Assembly: GCA_903881085.1 (NCBI GenBank)
Contig: CAIRSA010000427.1
Location: 1-64,000 of the forward strand
DNA from: an uncultured Acidobacteriia bacterium
GTDB taxonomy: Bacteria > Acidobacteriota > Terriglobia > Bryobacterales > Bryobacteraceae
Direction: 5' to 3'
Length of the DNA: 64,000 nucleotides
Numbering within the stretch: the first letter of the stretch is position 1; every line of letters starts with the position of its first letter. A model generated the notes under the pieces. It saw nothing but the letters and a program-made list of their open reading frames with translations. It did no database searches and had not been told where the DNA came from. Positions 53,181 through 63,235 of this stretch are shown piece by piece. The position numbers were made by a program, and so were the translations under genes.

Positions 53181-56100
53181 AACGAGAACTTCGCCGCCAC
53201 CTGTAAAATGCGTGGTGAGCCCAGCGTTGAAGAGATCACGCCGAACGAGGCGGAGGTCAAGGTTGCATTTGGCAGAGCGAAATTAGTTGTGTTGAAGACA
53301 TTGAACGCCTCGCCGCGGATCTCGAGTTTGATTCTTTCCTTCACCGCAAATACGCGATGCAGCGCGAAGTCTGTCAGGAAGAAACCGGGGCCGTTGAAGA
53401 TGTTGCGGCCACCGCCCAGGTCGCCCAGGCCGGGGCTGCTGAACATGCCTTTTTCCGCCGCGCTCAAATAGGTCACGCTGTTACCGCTCTTTGTCACACC
53501 GCCGATCGATGTCGGCGAGCCGTTGAAATTGGCGTTCGAAAGCGTCCCGGGAACCACGGTGGAATAGGCACCGAGTGCGGTGAACGGGCGCCCGCTGGAG
53601 ACATCGATAATCGTACTGGTTGTCCAGCCGCCCGCGACCTGTGCGAGCAGTCCGTGCGACAGGAACGGCTTGCCTTTTCCGAAGGGCAACTCATACACGA
53701 TGCCGCCTCGGAGTTGGTGGCGGATGTCAAACACCGAACGGCCGCGGTCGAGATGAACGTTGGTGGAATCGCGCGGAAGCAGGAACGTGGTGCCCGAGGA
53801 ATTGGTATCGTCGGAGACATCGTCCAGACTCTTGGCAAACGTGTAATTGGCTTGCATCATGAAGCCCTTGGCAAAGCGGCGATTCACCGATACCTGCAGG
53901 GAGTTGTAGCTGCTGGTAGTACAGGTGCAAGCCAGGGCGCCAACGCCGAATTGCGGGTTGTGGAAGTAGCCCTGGCCGAGGCCGGCGGCGACCAGACGGC
54001 CGCCGGTCACGTTGTTCAAGACTCCGGTATCGATCGAGTTGATAAAGCCCCCGATGTCATTGTTCGTGAGGAACGTTGTTACGCTGGCAGGAAGCACTGT
54101 TCCGTAGGTGTCGAGCAGTTTGCCGACCGCGCCCGTGCGCACGCCGCTCTGCGCGGCCTTAAATCCGGCCATGAAGTCCGGCGAGACGACCGCCTGATTC
54201 GCATCGATCATCCGGAACATATGCGAACCCTGATTACCGACGTAGGAGACTTCTAGAATCGTGTCGCGCATGATCTGGCGCTGGATGGTCAGGTTCCACT
54301 GGTGCACGTAAGGGGTCTGCAAGTTCGGATCGAACATCAGCGGAGAAGAACTGCGGTCAGGCGAAGGTACGCGCTGCACTGGTTGCCCGACGATGCCGTC
54401 GGAAAGTTGCGCAATCAGGGTCTGCACCGCCGGGTCGCTGGCGCGCACCGTGGGTGAAGTGGAGTTAGGCCGAATGATGCTGGTACGTGTGGTGCCGGGC
54501 TGATTCTGCTCCACCACGTTCAGGGCCCAACTGACCAGGCGGTTGTAAGCGATGCGGTAGCCGCCGCGGACCGACGTCTTTCCATCGGCGAAAGGTGTCC
54601 AGGCAAAACTGACCACTGGCGCGAAGTTCTTGTACGCATTGTTGTACCAGTTACGGCCAGTGCCAGGCCCGGCAGGCAGCAGGGCGACGTCGCCGGCCCG
54701 GCTGTTGATCGGCTTGTCGTTTACTACTTGCATGCCTGACTTGTCGAAAGGCACGCCGTTGAACTCATAGCGAAGTCCCAGGTTCACGGTGAGTCGAGGG
54801 TTGATGCGCCAATCGTCCTGAAAGTAAAAGTTGTATTCGCGCGAGCGCTGCTGGAAGTTCAGCTCATTATTAGCTGACGGAAACTTTGTGCCATCGGAGT
54901 AGAATACTTTCTGCACTGTGCCGACGACTCCCATCAGGTCATTGAACATGCTGTTGAGGCGGGTCTGGTCAACGGAGTTGATTCCCGTTGCGGTGCTGGT
55001 AAGCGTAACAGGAGCATTGCCAGTTGCGAACGTGAGGCGCGGATAAAAATTGGTGGCGCGGCGGAATTGATCGATGCCATAGAAGCGCAGATTAGCGCCC
55101 GTTTTGAATGTGTGATTCCCACGAAGAAAACTGAAGTTGTCGAGAGCCTGCCATGCCACGGGGGTGCGGCCAGTGCCTCCCCAGAAAATGTAGGGATCGG
55201 ATTCTATGTTTGCCACCACTTCCAGGCCAGGGTGAGTGGGGTCGAGGAAGAGGAGAGAGCGCTTGGTATAACCCATGCTGAACTCATTTACCTTCGTCGG
55301 CGTAATGACGGAGTTCAGGCCGAAGGAAAGTCCGCGGCTATCGGAGTTCGAAGTGCGGCCCGGATACAGCTTCGGGTTCGGATATTTTGGGAGGCCAGTG
55401 TTTACCGAGTCCCCGAGGGTCACACTTGTACCCTCCGCCCAGCGGAAGAAGGCTTGCTGGTTGGCGTTGATGTGATAGTCGAGCTTACCAGTGTAGGTAT
55501 CGTTTGGTGTCGATGACGGCGCATTGAAGCGGAAAGTTGCCGTGTTGAAGCCATCGCCGGCGGAGAAATCGTTGGGCAGATTAGTGAGGTTGATCTGGCT
55601 TTGTGTGAGCGGGTCAAGGCCCTTCTTTAGGGGATCGGCGGCCACCATATCGAAGGAGCGGTAACAGCCCGTGGTAATGCTGCCGCTGCAGGCGGGAACC
55701 GTAGGCTGTCCGGAGGAGTTCACCTGGCTCGGTGAGTTGGCTGCACCCACCATGTAGCGGAAGATGCCTTTGCGCGCTTCCGGCGTGAGCACGGTGCGGG
55801 TCTGGCTGAGGCTCTGCACCAGGCGCTGTGATTGCCAATTGAAGAAGAAGAAAATTTTGTTCTTGACGATGGGCCCGCCAAACGATGCGCCGAACTGGTT
55901 GCGGTTAAGTACTTCGCGCGGCAGGCCGCCACGGTTATTGAACCAGTCATTGGCATTGAAGGCTGTGTTGCGGTTGAACTCAAACAGGTTGCCGTGGAAT
56001 TGATTTGTCCCCGAGCGCGTGGCCACTTGAACCTGTGCGCCGGAGCTACGGCCATACTCGGCCTTGGCCAAGCTGGTGATCACTTTGTACTCGCCCACCG

Positions 56101-56716
56101 AATCTGGATTCATGCTCACCTGTGAAGCAGCGCCGTTGGGGATTACGGGGTCAGTTACATCTACGCCATCTAGCGTTGTGTAGACTCCGCGCCCGCGGTC
56201 GCCATTCACTGATAAGTTCTGAGTTGTAGATGCATGGCCTGCTACGCCCGGCAGGATCGCCATCAGAAATAGCGGATTGCGGCCGTTGAGCGGAAGCTCC
56301 TCGATGGTTTTTGTGCCGATTACCTGGCCCAGGGAAGCCTCAGCGGTTTCAACCTGTGAGGTTGACTCGCTGACAGTAATCTGTTCATTCATAGCGCCGG
56401 GAACCAGACTCAAGTCCACTGTCAACGGCGTGCCGACCTGCAGTTCGGCGGCAGCGCTCTGTGCCTTCTTAAACCCGGTCAAGGTGGCAGTAACCGTATA
56501 GCGGCCGAGCGGCATGGCGTCGAACGCGTATTGGCCGGAATTGCTGGTGACCATGGTGCGTTCCAGGCCGGTTTCGGCATGCTTGGCCGTGACGGATGCG
56601 CCTGCAACCATGGCGCCTGATGAATCAGTTACTACGCCGCGCACGCGTGAAGTACCTGTTTGCGCGAAGAGTGAGGATAGGCCGAGGGCGGCTATAAGTA
56701 AGGCTTTGATAGGCAT
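53177..56716 (-). CDS. Oar-like TonB-dependent outer-membrane receptor
   Basis: A 1179-residue receptor of the type expanded in Acidobacteriota. The ATG at 56716 gives a signal (MPIKALLIAALGLSSLFAQ), preceded by AGAGG. A carboxypeptidase-regulatory domain follows (about residues 24-105: RVRGVVTDSSGAMVAGASVT), then a plug-like region with ELPLNGRNPLFLMAILPGV, and a long beta-barrel with aromatic residues to the C-terminus (LQVAAKFSF). It may import or anchor a glycan. An RpiR-type regulator gene lies upstream on the same strand, and two palindromic sites stand between them. Confidence 0.9.
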   Translation of the reverse strand: MPIKALLIAALGLSSLFAQTGTSRVRGVVTDSSGAMVAGASVTAKHAETGLERTMVTSNSGQYAFDAMPLGRYTVTATLTGFKKAQSAAAELQVGTPLTVDLSLVPGAMNEQITVSESTSQVETAEASLGQVIGTKTIEELPLNGRNPLFLMAILPGVAGHASTTQNLSVNGDRGRGVYTTLDGVDVTDPVIPNGAASQVSMNPDSVGEYKVITSLAKAEYGRSSGAQVQVATRSGTNQFHGNLFEFNRNTAFNANDWFNNRGGLPREVLNRNQFGASFGGPIVKNKIFFFFNWQSQRLVQSLSQTRTVLTPEARKGIFRYMVGAANSPSQVNSSGQPTVPACSGSITTGCYRSFDMVAADPLKKGLDPLTQSQINLTNLPNDFSAGDGFNTATFRFNAPSSTPNDTYTGKLDYHINANQQAFFRWAEGTSVTLGDSVNTGLPKYPNPKLYPGRTSNSDSRGLSFGLNSVITPTKVNEFSMGYTKRSLLFLDPTHPGLEVVANIESDPYIFWGGTGRTPVAWQALDNFSFLRGNHTFKTGANLRFYGIDQFRRATNFYPRLTFATGNAPVTLTSTATGINSVDQTRLNSMFNDLMGVVGTVQKVFYSDGTKFPSANNELNFQQRSREYNFYFQDDWRINPRLTVNLGLRYEFNGVPFDKSGMQVVNDKPINSRAGDVALLPAGPGTGRNWYNNAYKNFAPVVSFAWTPFADGKTSVRGGYRIAYNRLVSWALNVVEQNQPGTTRTSIIRPNSTSPTVRASDPAVQTLIAQLSDGIVGQPVQRVPSPDRSSSPLMFDPNLQTPYVHQWNLTIQRQIMRDTILEVSYVGNQGSHMFRMIDANQAVVSPDFMAGFKAAQSGVRTGAVGKLLDTYGTVLPASVTTFLTNNDIGGFINSIDTGVLNNVTGGRLVAAGLGQGYFHNPQFGVGALACTCTTSSYNSLQVSVNRRFAKGFMMQANYTFAKSLDDVSDDTNSSGTTFLLPRDSTNVHLDRGRSVFDIRHQLRGGIVYELPFGKGKPFLSHGLLAQVAGGWTTSTIIDVSSGRPFTALGAYSTVVPGTLSNANFNGSPTSIGGVTKSGNSVTYLSAAEKGMFSSPGLGDLGGGRNIFNGPGFFLTDFALHRVFAVKERIKLEIRGEAFNVFNTTNFALPNATLTSASFGVISSTLGSPRILQVAAKFSF

Positions 56717-56769
56717 TTTGGAGACCTCTCTGGAGATGTAGCTATTATAAGGGCTCTCGCACAAGTTGG

Positions 56770-56823
56770 CAAACAAATGTTTCTTGTTGGGGCCGTCTCA
56801 GGCGGCATGAAACATATGTTTCA
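56770..56823 (-). promoter_or_regulatory. Operator-like palindrome pair upstream of the Oar-like gene
   Basis: TGAAACATATGTTTCA (56808-56823) is a perfect 16-bp palindrome. A related site, CAAACAAATGTTTC (56770-56783), matches its core GAAACATATGTTTC at 11 of 14 positions. Their centres are 39 bases apart and they lie 54-107 bases before the receptor start. The first overlaps the stop codon of the RpiR-type gene. This is a good candidate for the binding site of that regulator. Confidence 0.6.
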
Positions 56824-57723
56824 CTTGATGCGATTCAATTTGTCCTCGTACCAGCGGCTTCCAGTCCTCTGCTCCTCTTCGGCCTGTTTGAGGATTTCGA
56901 TGGTCTTTTCGCGGCGCAGGTTGGCGCAACTGACCAGGATCACGTTCAACAGTGCGAGAGGCGCCACGTAGGAATCGCCCATGGCGTGGCCGGTCACGGG
57001 AGCAAGGAAAAATTCGTCCGCGAAGCGGGCGATGGGCGAGACCTGGCTGTCTGTGATGCCAACGCAGTAGGCCCCATTGGCTTGGGCGCGCTGCACCGCT
57101 TCCACCACCAGGCGCAGGCCGCGATGGAAGCTCATGGCAATGACTACATCTTCGCTGGTCAATCCGTTGATGATGTGGATGGTTCGGCCGGGTTCTTTCG
57201 CGGCGAACACGGGTAAGGCGAGCACGGTGAGTTTGTATTCCAGATAATCGACAAGGGATGCGGCGAGGTCCGCGCCCAAAAGTACGACCTTGCGGGCAGA
57301 ACAGATGCGATGGGCGAGAGCGGCCATGCGCTCGAAATCGACGCTTTGCCGCATCGAGGTCAGATTCTTGAAATCCTCGTCGAGCGATGCGCGGATGTGG
57401 GCGGGCATCGTTGAGTCGGCCTGCAGGTCAGTGAGTGTGGAGTTGAACGAGGTGGCGCGCGCGAGGGAAAGCCCGTGCAGGTACTTCTGAAAGTCCTTGA
57501 AGCTTTCAAAGCCCATGCCGTTGACGATGCGGATGATGGTGGCGGGGTCGGTTTGCAGCTTCTGTGCCATGGCGCGAACACTGAGCAGAACGTAGTCCTT
57601 GGGGCTTTCTACGACCTGGCGAATGATCTCCTGCCGGCGCTCGCTTAACTGGCTGACGCGTTCGGGCAGGGATGGCAGGGGCAGTGATTGCGGCATAGCG
57701 GCTGGTACCAGCGAATATAACAT
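56821..57723 (-). CDS. MurR/RpiR-family regulator with SIS domain
   Basis: A 300-residue regulator. The N-terminal helix-turn-helix (about residues 15-90) includes ERRQEIIRQVVESPKDYVLL and LQTDPATIIRIVNGMGFESF. The SIS domain (about 125-260) has ARKVVLLGADLAASLVDYLE and EDVVIAMSFHRGLRLVVEA; it senses a phosphosugar. GAGG lies five bases upstream of the ATG at 57723, overlapping the end of the large gene before it. The likely target is the Oar-like gene downstream, given the palindromes. Confidence 0.88.
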   Translation of the reverse strand: MLYSLVPAAMPQSLPLPSLPERVSQLSERRQEIIRQVVESPKDYVLLSVRAMAQKLQTDPATIIRIVNGMGFESFKDFQKYLHGLSLARATSFNSTLTDLQADSTMPAHIRASLDEDFKNLTSMRQSVDFERMAALAHRICSARKVVLLGADLAASLVDYLEYKLTVLALPVFAAKEPGRTIHIINGLTSEDVVIAMSFHRGLRLVVEAVQRAQANGAYCVGITDSQVSPIARFADEFFLAPVTGHAMGDSYVAPLALLNVILVSCANLRREKTIEILKQAEEEQRTGSRWYEDKLNRIK

Positions 57724-57729
57724 CAAACC

Positions 57730-60700
57730 TCACGGCAGCGGCAATTTGGCATCGAGTTGGTTCATCTCAGCCGGCGTCAGAATACGGCCCCGGTAAACGG
57801 CAAGATATGCCATTTTCCCGTTGAAGGAACCAGGAAAATCAAAACTGGAGGTGCCTATACGGAAAGGTTGATTGGTGGCGTGGGTATAATCGAGAGTTCC
57901 GCTGCCAGGATTAGTCCTTGTGTACTTCGTCTCTACCCCATTGACGTACAGGTGCGCGTCGCCAGCAGTTCCTTTCGTGCCATCCCACGTCGCGGCCACT
58001 TGAATCCACTTGCCCGCGGTCACGGCTGCCACGGATTCAACTTTCATGTTCGAGCCAGAAAATTCTACTGTCAATTGCAGTGCCCCTCCCGCACCGCTGA
58101 CTCCAAACACAAAGCCATCGGCACTATTCCCGTCGTTCTTTTCGCAGATTCCGGCTGCGGACAAAGTGCTGATGTTGATCCTGGCGACGACCGTCAATTG
58201 ACTCGTTGGCAGTTTGTCAAAGGCGGGATCCGTGCCGGCGTTCAAGTAGCTGTTGCCAGCCCCGCCACCCTTGAAGACAATCGACGGATCGGCGGTGTTC
58301 CAGGTGGGAAGGCTTGCGCCGGAGAAAGTGGCAACCTGGCCGTCGACAAGGTTCTTGGTACTTGTTCCAGAACCTTCGTTCATTGCGAACAGACCCACCA
58401 GGTTCGTTGCCAGAGGGTTACCCGAAGGCGGTGCGGCGGTGCCTGTACCTGTGATTGGAATGCTCAGCGGCGAGCGGCTGGCATCGCCAGTGGAATCGTT
58501 GCTGGTGATTTTCAGAGTCGCCGTCTGCGTGCCTGCCGCCGTCGGAGTATAGCTGACGGTGATCGGCTGCCCGGCCGCCGGAATGTTTAACGGAACAGCC
58601 GGCGGATTCACCAAAGCGAACGGAGCACTCAACGCCGGCAGTGCGGTCACCGTCAACGTGCCGCCCCCGCTGTTGGTAATGGTGACGGTCATGGTCTTTG
58701 GTTGATTGACCGGCTGCGATCCGAAATCCAGACTCGACGCCGAGACGGCAATCTTCGGGCCGCTCGAAACCGGCCCGCCGGCGGATTTGCACTTACCCGC
58801 CGCACCGGCGTTGAAGATGACTTGCAGTTCGGCGGCGCTTAACGCGCGGCTGTAGATTCCTGCTTCGTCGATGGCTCCGTCGAACGGTCTCACTAAGAAC
58901 GAATCCTCCCGCCCGATGGTGACATTGTGGTTGGTCGGGAAGATGAGTCCGGGCGAAGTTTGCGAGGCCACCTGCTGGCCGTTGATGTAGACAGCAAGAA
59001 TGCCGCTTGCGCTATCGAACGTCATGGCGACATGGGTCCACGTATTGAATGGAACATTGCCGCCTTGCGCCGCGACCTCCTTCCCTCCAGTTTGATGAAT
59101 GGCAGTGAAGAGATTCACCTTGCCGGCGGAAGGCAGCAGCCAAAGCCCGTAGGAATCGGAGTTTGCCGTGTCGGAGTAGTCCTGCGCCCATTTCGTGATG
59201 ATGCCGGCCATGGGCTGCGAAGTGGGTAGCTTGATGCTTCTTGGATTGATCCAGGCTTCTAATGTGATGCCGGAGGTCAGCTTCAAGTTGGCTGGGCTGC
59301 CGAGCTGTACAAAGCCGGTGCTGCCGTCGAATTGGAATGCCTGGCCTACCTGCCCGGCCGCATAGCTGGTTCCACCTTGTGCAGTGCCGGCATTGCCGCC
59401 GATGAGATCTTGGGCGTTGCCATCGCCGCTGTACCAACTTACCTGGTTGGCCGGAGGAGTAATGCACGCACTCCCGGTGGAAGGCGGTGCAGCCGGTCCT
59501 GAAACCGCGACCTTCGTATCCGATATTAACAGCGTGGGTCTGGTGGGATCGATCGCGTGCAGCGTGAGCGTTCCGGCAGCAGTGGTGGTTCCCGCTGGCG
59601 TGTAGCGGATTTGCAGGTATTGATAGGAACCGCTTCCGACGGAGAAGGGTCGCGACGGTTGAACGGCCGTAAAGCGGGGATCGTCGAACACAGCGGATGT
59701 AACTCTTATCTCGAAGCTGTTCGGGTTGCTTACCTTGAGGAAAATGTCCTGTGGCGGATTTGCAAAGGCGATGGATACCGGTTCCGCAACTACCGGCAAC
59801 CCGGTTGCGGGGGCCGTGGCAGTGCCGGAAACGGTGAATGGCGGAATCACGGCTGCGGGCGTGGTGACCAGCGTCCAGGTGTCGGAAGGCGATCCTGCCG
59901 CAGTGGGCGAAAACCGGATGGTCATTTTTTGCGGCGTGCCGGGGGCAACCGTCAGAGGCAGTGCATTCACCACGGTGAACAAGGGATTGGCGCGGGTGAC
60001 GGTATTGATCGTCAGTGGCGCGCCGCCGGAGTTGGTGAGCGTGACCTGAATGTCCACCGAGGTGTTCACCTGCACACTGCCGAAGTTGAACGGCGGCGCC
60101 GGGTTCATGGCGATGACCGGACCGGACGGCGCGTCGCCTGTAACGGTAACCTGAATTGTCACGACGGCGTGGTTCGGATCGTTGGTTCTCAGGCTGAGGG
60201 TGCCCTTGGCCAGGACCGCGGCGTTGGGCCGAACCCGCACCGTGAGATCCGCCGCTCCGTTCGGAGGGACGGTAAGCGTGGTTGTCACTGGTTGGAAAAC
60301 AGCGCTATCGCTGCTCACTCCGGTGATCTGCAAGGCCGTCTGTCCGCTGTTACGAATGTTCAGCGGCAGGTCCTTTGAAGTGTTGACCGGGAGGTGTCCG
60401 AAATCGTAGTTGGCGGGGGCAACGATGGTCGGTCCTGAAGCTGCGGGCGGGGCAGGATCTGCAATCGAGCCCTTGAGCGTGATAACGGTTGTTGTGCCAT
60501 CGGCAGCGGTTAGGCCAAGGTCGGCGAGGTGTTGTCCCGCGGCTGCCGGAGTGTAGCGCACCATGATGTCGCGCGTATGGCCCGCAGCGATGACCAGCGG
60601 TTGTGTCATGCCGATCAGTTGGAATGGAGAGCCATCTGGCAGGGCTGAGGTGAGTGTCAGCGGTCCCGTGCCAGAGTTGCGGAGAGTCAATTTTGTCTGC

Positions 60701-63090
60701 CCTACGTAGCCGGTGGTATGGCTGCCGAAATCCAACGGGGTTGTATCCACCGTTAACTTCGGATTTTGGCGGACCTCAATCGGCCCGATTTCAGCGATTG
60801 TATTGGAAAGACCATTGGAGGCGATGACACGGAAGAACACATTGGTTCCGCCGGCGATTTGCGAGGTGTCGAAGTCGAAGCGCTGCTGATCGGTTTTCGG
60901 GCCGAGCGGTAGCCAGGTGAGGCCGCCGTCACTCGAATACATCGGAAAATACGTGAGCGGCAGTCCGGCGGGATCGGAGCCGGACCACACGACGGACTGC
61001 GTGCCTTGCCAAATATCGCCAGGCAGCGGAGCGGCGAAGGAGACGAACGGCGGATCCGACGCGATGAGTGACGCCAGTTCATTGGAGGGCGAGTCCTTGC
61101 GAAATAACGACACCCGGGCGCCATCCGGATACCACGGGAGTTCGGTAACGAACACACTTCTCCTTGCGGTAGAGTTGTCCAACTCAAAGCACGAGTCGAT
61201 GTCAGTTCCGGAGGCTCGGTGCAGGCGCACGCACCAGGTCCCATTGGAATTGATGTCGCCAGGAGCGATCTGTGGAAGGCGGATCACGGGATCGAGGCTG
61301 CCTGCGGAGCCATCGGCCTGGATTGCACCAGAGACAATGATGGAATCAGTGGCGTCGGAAGCATTCCTAGGAAGCGGCTTGGAGGCGATTGTAGGGGTGG
61401 CTACAGAGATCCTCAAGAACTCGCTTGTCAACTCATCGTAGGCATTGGTGTCGAGCCAGCCATTGGTAGCCCCTACAGCATTTGTCGCGGTGCTCGGTAT
61501 GATGCTGAGATCTCCCGAATTGAACCCCATCCCTTGGATATTCGCTCCATCTGCGTCCACACCAATGAACGCTTTCACCATGTTGTTTGCGAAGCTTCGG
61601 TTGGTAAGCGTCAGGCAAACCGGGGTGATTGTGTCAATACAAAAATCTTGAAATAGCGATGGAGATTTATTCAAGTTGTAGACGATGAAGTTCTCGGTGG
61701 TCATCTGCAGGATGAAATCCGGATGCACAGCGCCAATAAAGCGATAGTTGGTCCCTTGGCCGTGTAGCTTGCGAAGGACGATTTCAAAAGTCTTCACAAT
61801 AGTAACGAGATGCTCAGCGTCCTGTTCAGTCTTGAGTATTGGCAAGTAGACTGGAGGCAATGGGAGCTCAAGATAGAGGTACCGGTCTTCGCTCACCGGC
61901 AACAGCGCTCGAGAAAGCAAGTCTGCGGCGTTGCTGCCAATCCCCGGACATAGGCCGGGCTGATCGGGGCCGGCAAAACAGACGTCCAGGTGTTCCACCA
62001 ACAATTTTTGGACCAGCCGCTGGTCGAAATTCAGCACCAGTGGGGACTTGCTCGTAATATATAAGTCGAACGTCTCTCCAGCTTGTTTGGGGACGAAGCC
62101 GCTGACTGTAAGCGTGAGCGTATGGGATCTAAGCCATCCCGCGGGGACCAGGAAATTCAGAGAGTGGTTGGGCTCATCTGGATCTGGCTTCGCGGTAGCG
62201 GTTCCGTATAGGTAGTTGAGAGCCGGAATCCGATCCCCTGGAAACTCAGCGGCTTCCAACCAGCCAAAGACGCCCGTGATGGGTTGGGCATCCTTGGCTG
62301 TATTGCGCAGGAATGCTCGTATCAGGGTGGATTTTCTGGGCACCATGGATGGAATATTGGGGGGCGTGGTGACAACCTGGATGGGTACAATGCCGTCGAT
62401 GACCACATTGGTCGGCGCTGGAGGTGTCCCGAAATTGTAGAATGCGTGCACGGACAGGGAGGCGTCGCCGATTTGCATGATCGTATCGATCTGAATATAG
62501 GAGTGGCCTGATTCGACGTAGAGGCGGCCTGGATTGCAAGTCAAATTGACTGACGCGAGAACTCTTTCTGCGTGACACCCATCGGGAGGATCACTATTAC
62601 TAGACATCTTCACGGAGCCGGAGTTCGCATACTCTGTTCCGTTGACGGAGTAGGCGATCGTGAAAGCCGGTGACGGTGTGAGGATGCCCTGTGGAGAGAA
62701 ACTGGTAAATACATTTGAAGGAAGAGTGACCACCGCCTTGGCGGTTCCACTTCCCGCGCCGGATCTCCCCCCGTTGATCGAGAGAATCGCGGTAAAGCCA
62801 TTGCCTTGTTGCACTACGCTATACACTGGCGTTGCAGTATTGTTGGCAGCGACGTTCGGAAGCGCGTTAACGACGACCAGATTCAGCGAGTTCTGACCAT
62901 GCAAGCCGGCCGCGCAGACCACCACCGGAAGCAGGATTCGGGTTACCTTCGCCAACCATCCGGCCGGCTTGGGACGAGCGGGCGCGGACTGCCCCTCCGG
63001 CCTGACATCGATTACCGGTGCTCCCGTGGTCCTTGATTCCTCGCGCCACACCAGGCGGCGGCTCATCGTGATGGTCAGTTTCTTTTTCAT
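57730..63090 (-). CDS. Large secreted protein with ASH-type and LamG repeats
   Basis: A 1786-residue surface protein. The ATG at 63090 gives a basic tail and a hydrophobic helix (WLAKVTRILLPVVVCAAGLH). The N-terminal 750 residues contain FLRNTAKDAQPITGVFGWLE and late TWLPLGPKTDQQRFDFDTSQ; the layout recalls secreted metalloprotease-like proteins, but no HExxH is found. Four ASH/choice-of-anchor-D-type repeats follow (near 775, 885, 990 and 1100), then a LamG domain (about 1215-1430), a fifth ASH-type repeat (about 1440-1550) and a second LamG domain (about 1560-1785). These modules bind sugars or other proteins. The frame extends to 63195, but that would overlap the divergent promoter. It precedes the RpiR-type gene by six bases. 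Confidence 0.86.
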   Translation of the reverse strand: MKKKLTITMSRRLVWREESRTTGAPVIDVRPEGQSAPARPKPAGWLAKVTRILLPVVVCAAGLHGQNSLNLVVVNALPNVAANNTATPVYSVVQQGNGFTAILSINGGRSGAGSGTAKAVVTLPSNVFTSFSPQGILTPSPAFTIAYSVNGTEYANSGSVKMSSNSDPPDGCHAERVLASVNLTCNPGRLYVESGHSYIQIDTIMQIGDASLSVHAFYNFGTPPAPTNVVIDGIVPIQVVTTPPNIPSMVPRKSTLIRAFLRNTAKDAQPITGVFGWLEAAEFPGDRIPALNYLYGTATAKPDPDEPNHSLNFLVPAGWLRSHTLTLTVSGFVPKQAGETFDLYITSKSPLVLNFDQRLVQKLLVEHLDVCFAGPDQPGLCPGIGSNAADLLSRALLPVSEDRYLYLELPLPPVYLPILKTEQDAEHLVTIVKTFEIVLRKLHGQGTNYRFIGAVHPDFILQMTTENFIVYNLNKSPSLFQDFCIDTITPVCLTLTNRSFANNMVKAFIGVDADGANIQGMGFNSGDLSIIPSTATNAVGATNGWLDTNAYDELTSEFLRISVATPTIASKPLPRNASDATDSIIVSGAIQADGSAGSLDPVIRLPQIAPGDINSNGTWCVRLHRASGTDIDSCFELDNSTARRSVFVTELPWYPDGARVSLFRKDSPSNELASLIASDPPFVSFAAPLPGDIWQGTQSVVWSGSDPAGLPLTYFPMYSSDGGLTWLPLGPKTDQQRFDFDTSQIAGGTNVFFRVIASNGLSNTIAEIGPIEVRQNPKLTVDTTPLDFGSHTTGYVGQTKLTLRNSGTGPLTLTSALPDGSPFQLIGMTQPLVIAAGHTRDIMVRYTPAAAGQHLADLGLTAADGTTTVITLKGSIADPAPPAASGPTIVAPANYDFGHLPVNTSKDLPLNIRNSGQTALQITGVSSDSAVFQPVTTTLTVPPNGAADLTVRVRPNAAVLAKGTLSLRTNDPNHAVVTIQVTVTGDAPSGPVIAMNPAPPFNFGSVQVNTSVDIQVTLTNSGGAPLTINTVTRANPLFTVVNALPLTVAPGTPQKMTIRFSPTAAGSPSDTWTLVTTPAAVIPPFTVSGTATAPATGLPVVAEPVSIAFANPPQDIFLKVSNPNSFEIRVTSAVFDDPRFTAVQPSRPFSVGSGSYQYLQIRYTPAGTTTAAGTLTLHAIDPTRPTLLISDTKVAVSGPAAPPSTGSACITPPANQVSWYSGDGNAQDLIGGNAGTAQGGTSYAAGQVGQAFQFDGSTGFVQLGSPANLKLTSGITLEAWINPRSIKLPTSQPMAGIITKWAQDYSDTANSDSYGLWLLPSAGKVNLFTAIHQTGGKEVAAQGGNVPFNTWTHVAMTFDSASGILAVYINGQQVASQTSPGLIFPTNHNVTIGREDSFLVRPFDGAIDEAGIYSRALSAAELQVIFNAGAAGKCKSAGGPVSSGPKIAVSASSLDFGSQPVNQPKTMTVTITNSGGGTLTVTALPALSAPFALVNPPAVPLNIPAAGQPITVSYTPTAAGTQTATLKITSNDSTGDASRSPLSIPITGTGTAAPPSGNPLATNLVGLFAMNEGSGTSTKNLVDGQVATFSGASLPTWNTADPSIVFKGGGAGNSYLNAGTDPAFDKLPTSQLTVVARINISTLSAAGICEKNDGNSADGFVFGVSGAGGALQLTVEFSGSNMKVESVAAVTAGKWIQVAATWDGTKGTAGDAHLYVNGVETKYTRTNPGSGTLDYTHATNQPFRIGTSSFDFPGSFNGKMAYLAVYRGRILTPAEMNQLDAKLPLP

Positions 63091-63203
63091 ATGCACACCG
63101 GTAATGCAAAGAGCATACGGCTGCTTGCCCATGAGCCGGTGTGAAATTGTTCTCAAATTCTTGTGAAGGGAGTTTTCCTGCAACAATTCATGCACTTGCG
63201 TGC

Positions 63204-63209
63204 TATACT
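63204..63209 (+). promoter_or_regulatory. Extended -10 element (TGCTATACT) for the winged-helix gene
   Basis: TATACT at 63204-63209 is preceded by TG at 63201-63202, an extended -10. Its distance to the ATG at 63236 leaves a leader of about 20 bases. No clear -35 is seen, which is normal for extended -10 promoters. Confidence 0.5.
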
Positions 63210-63235
63210 GCTACGGCGGGCAAGGGAATAAACCA

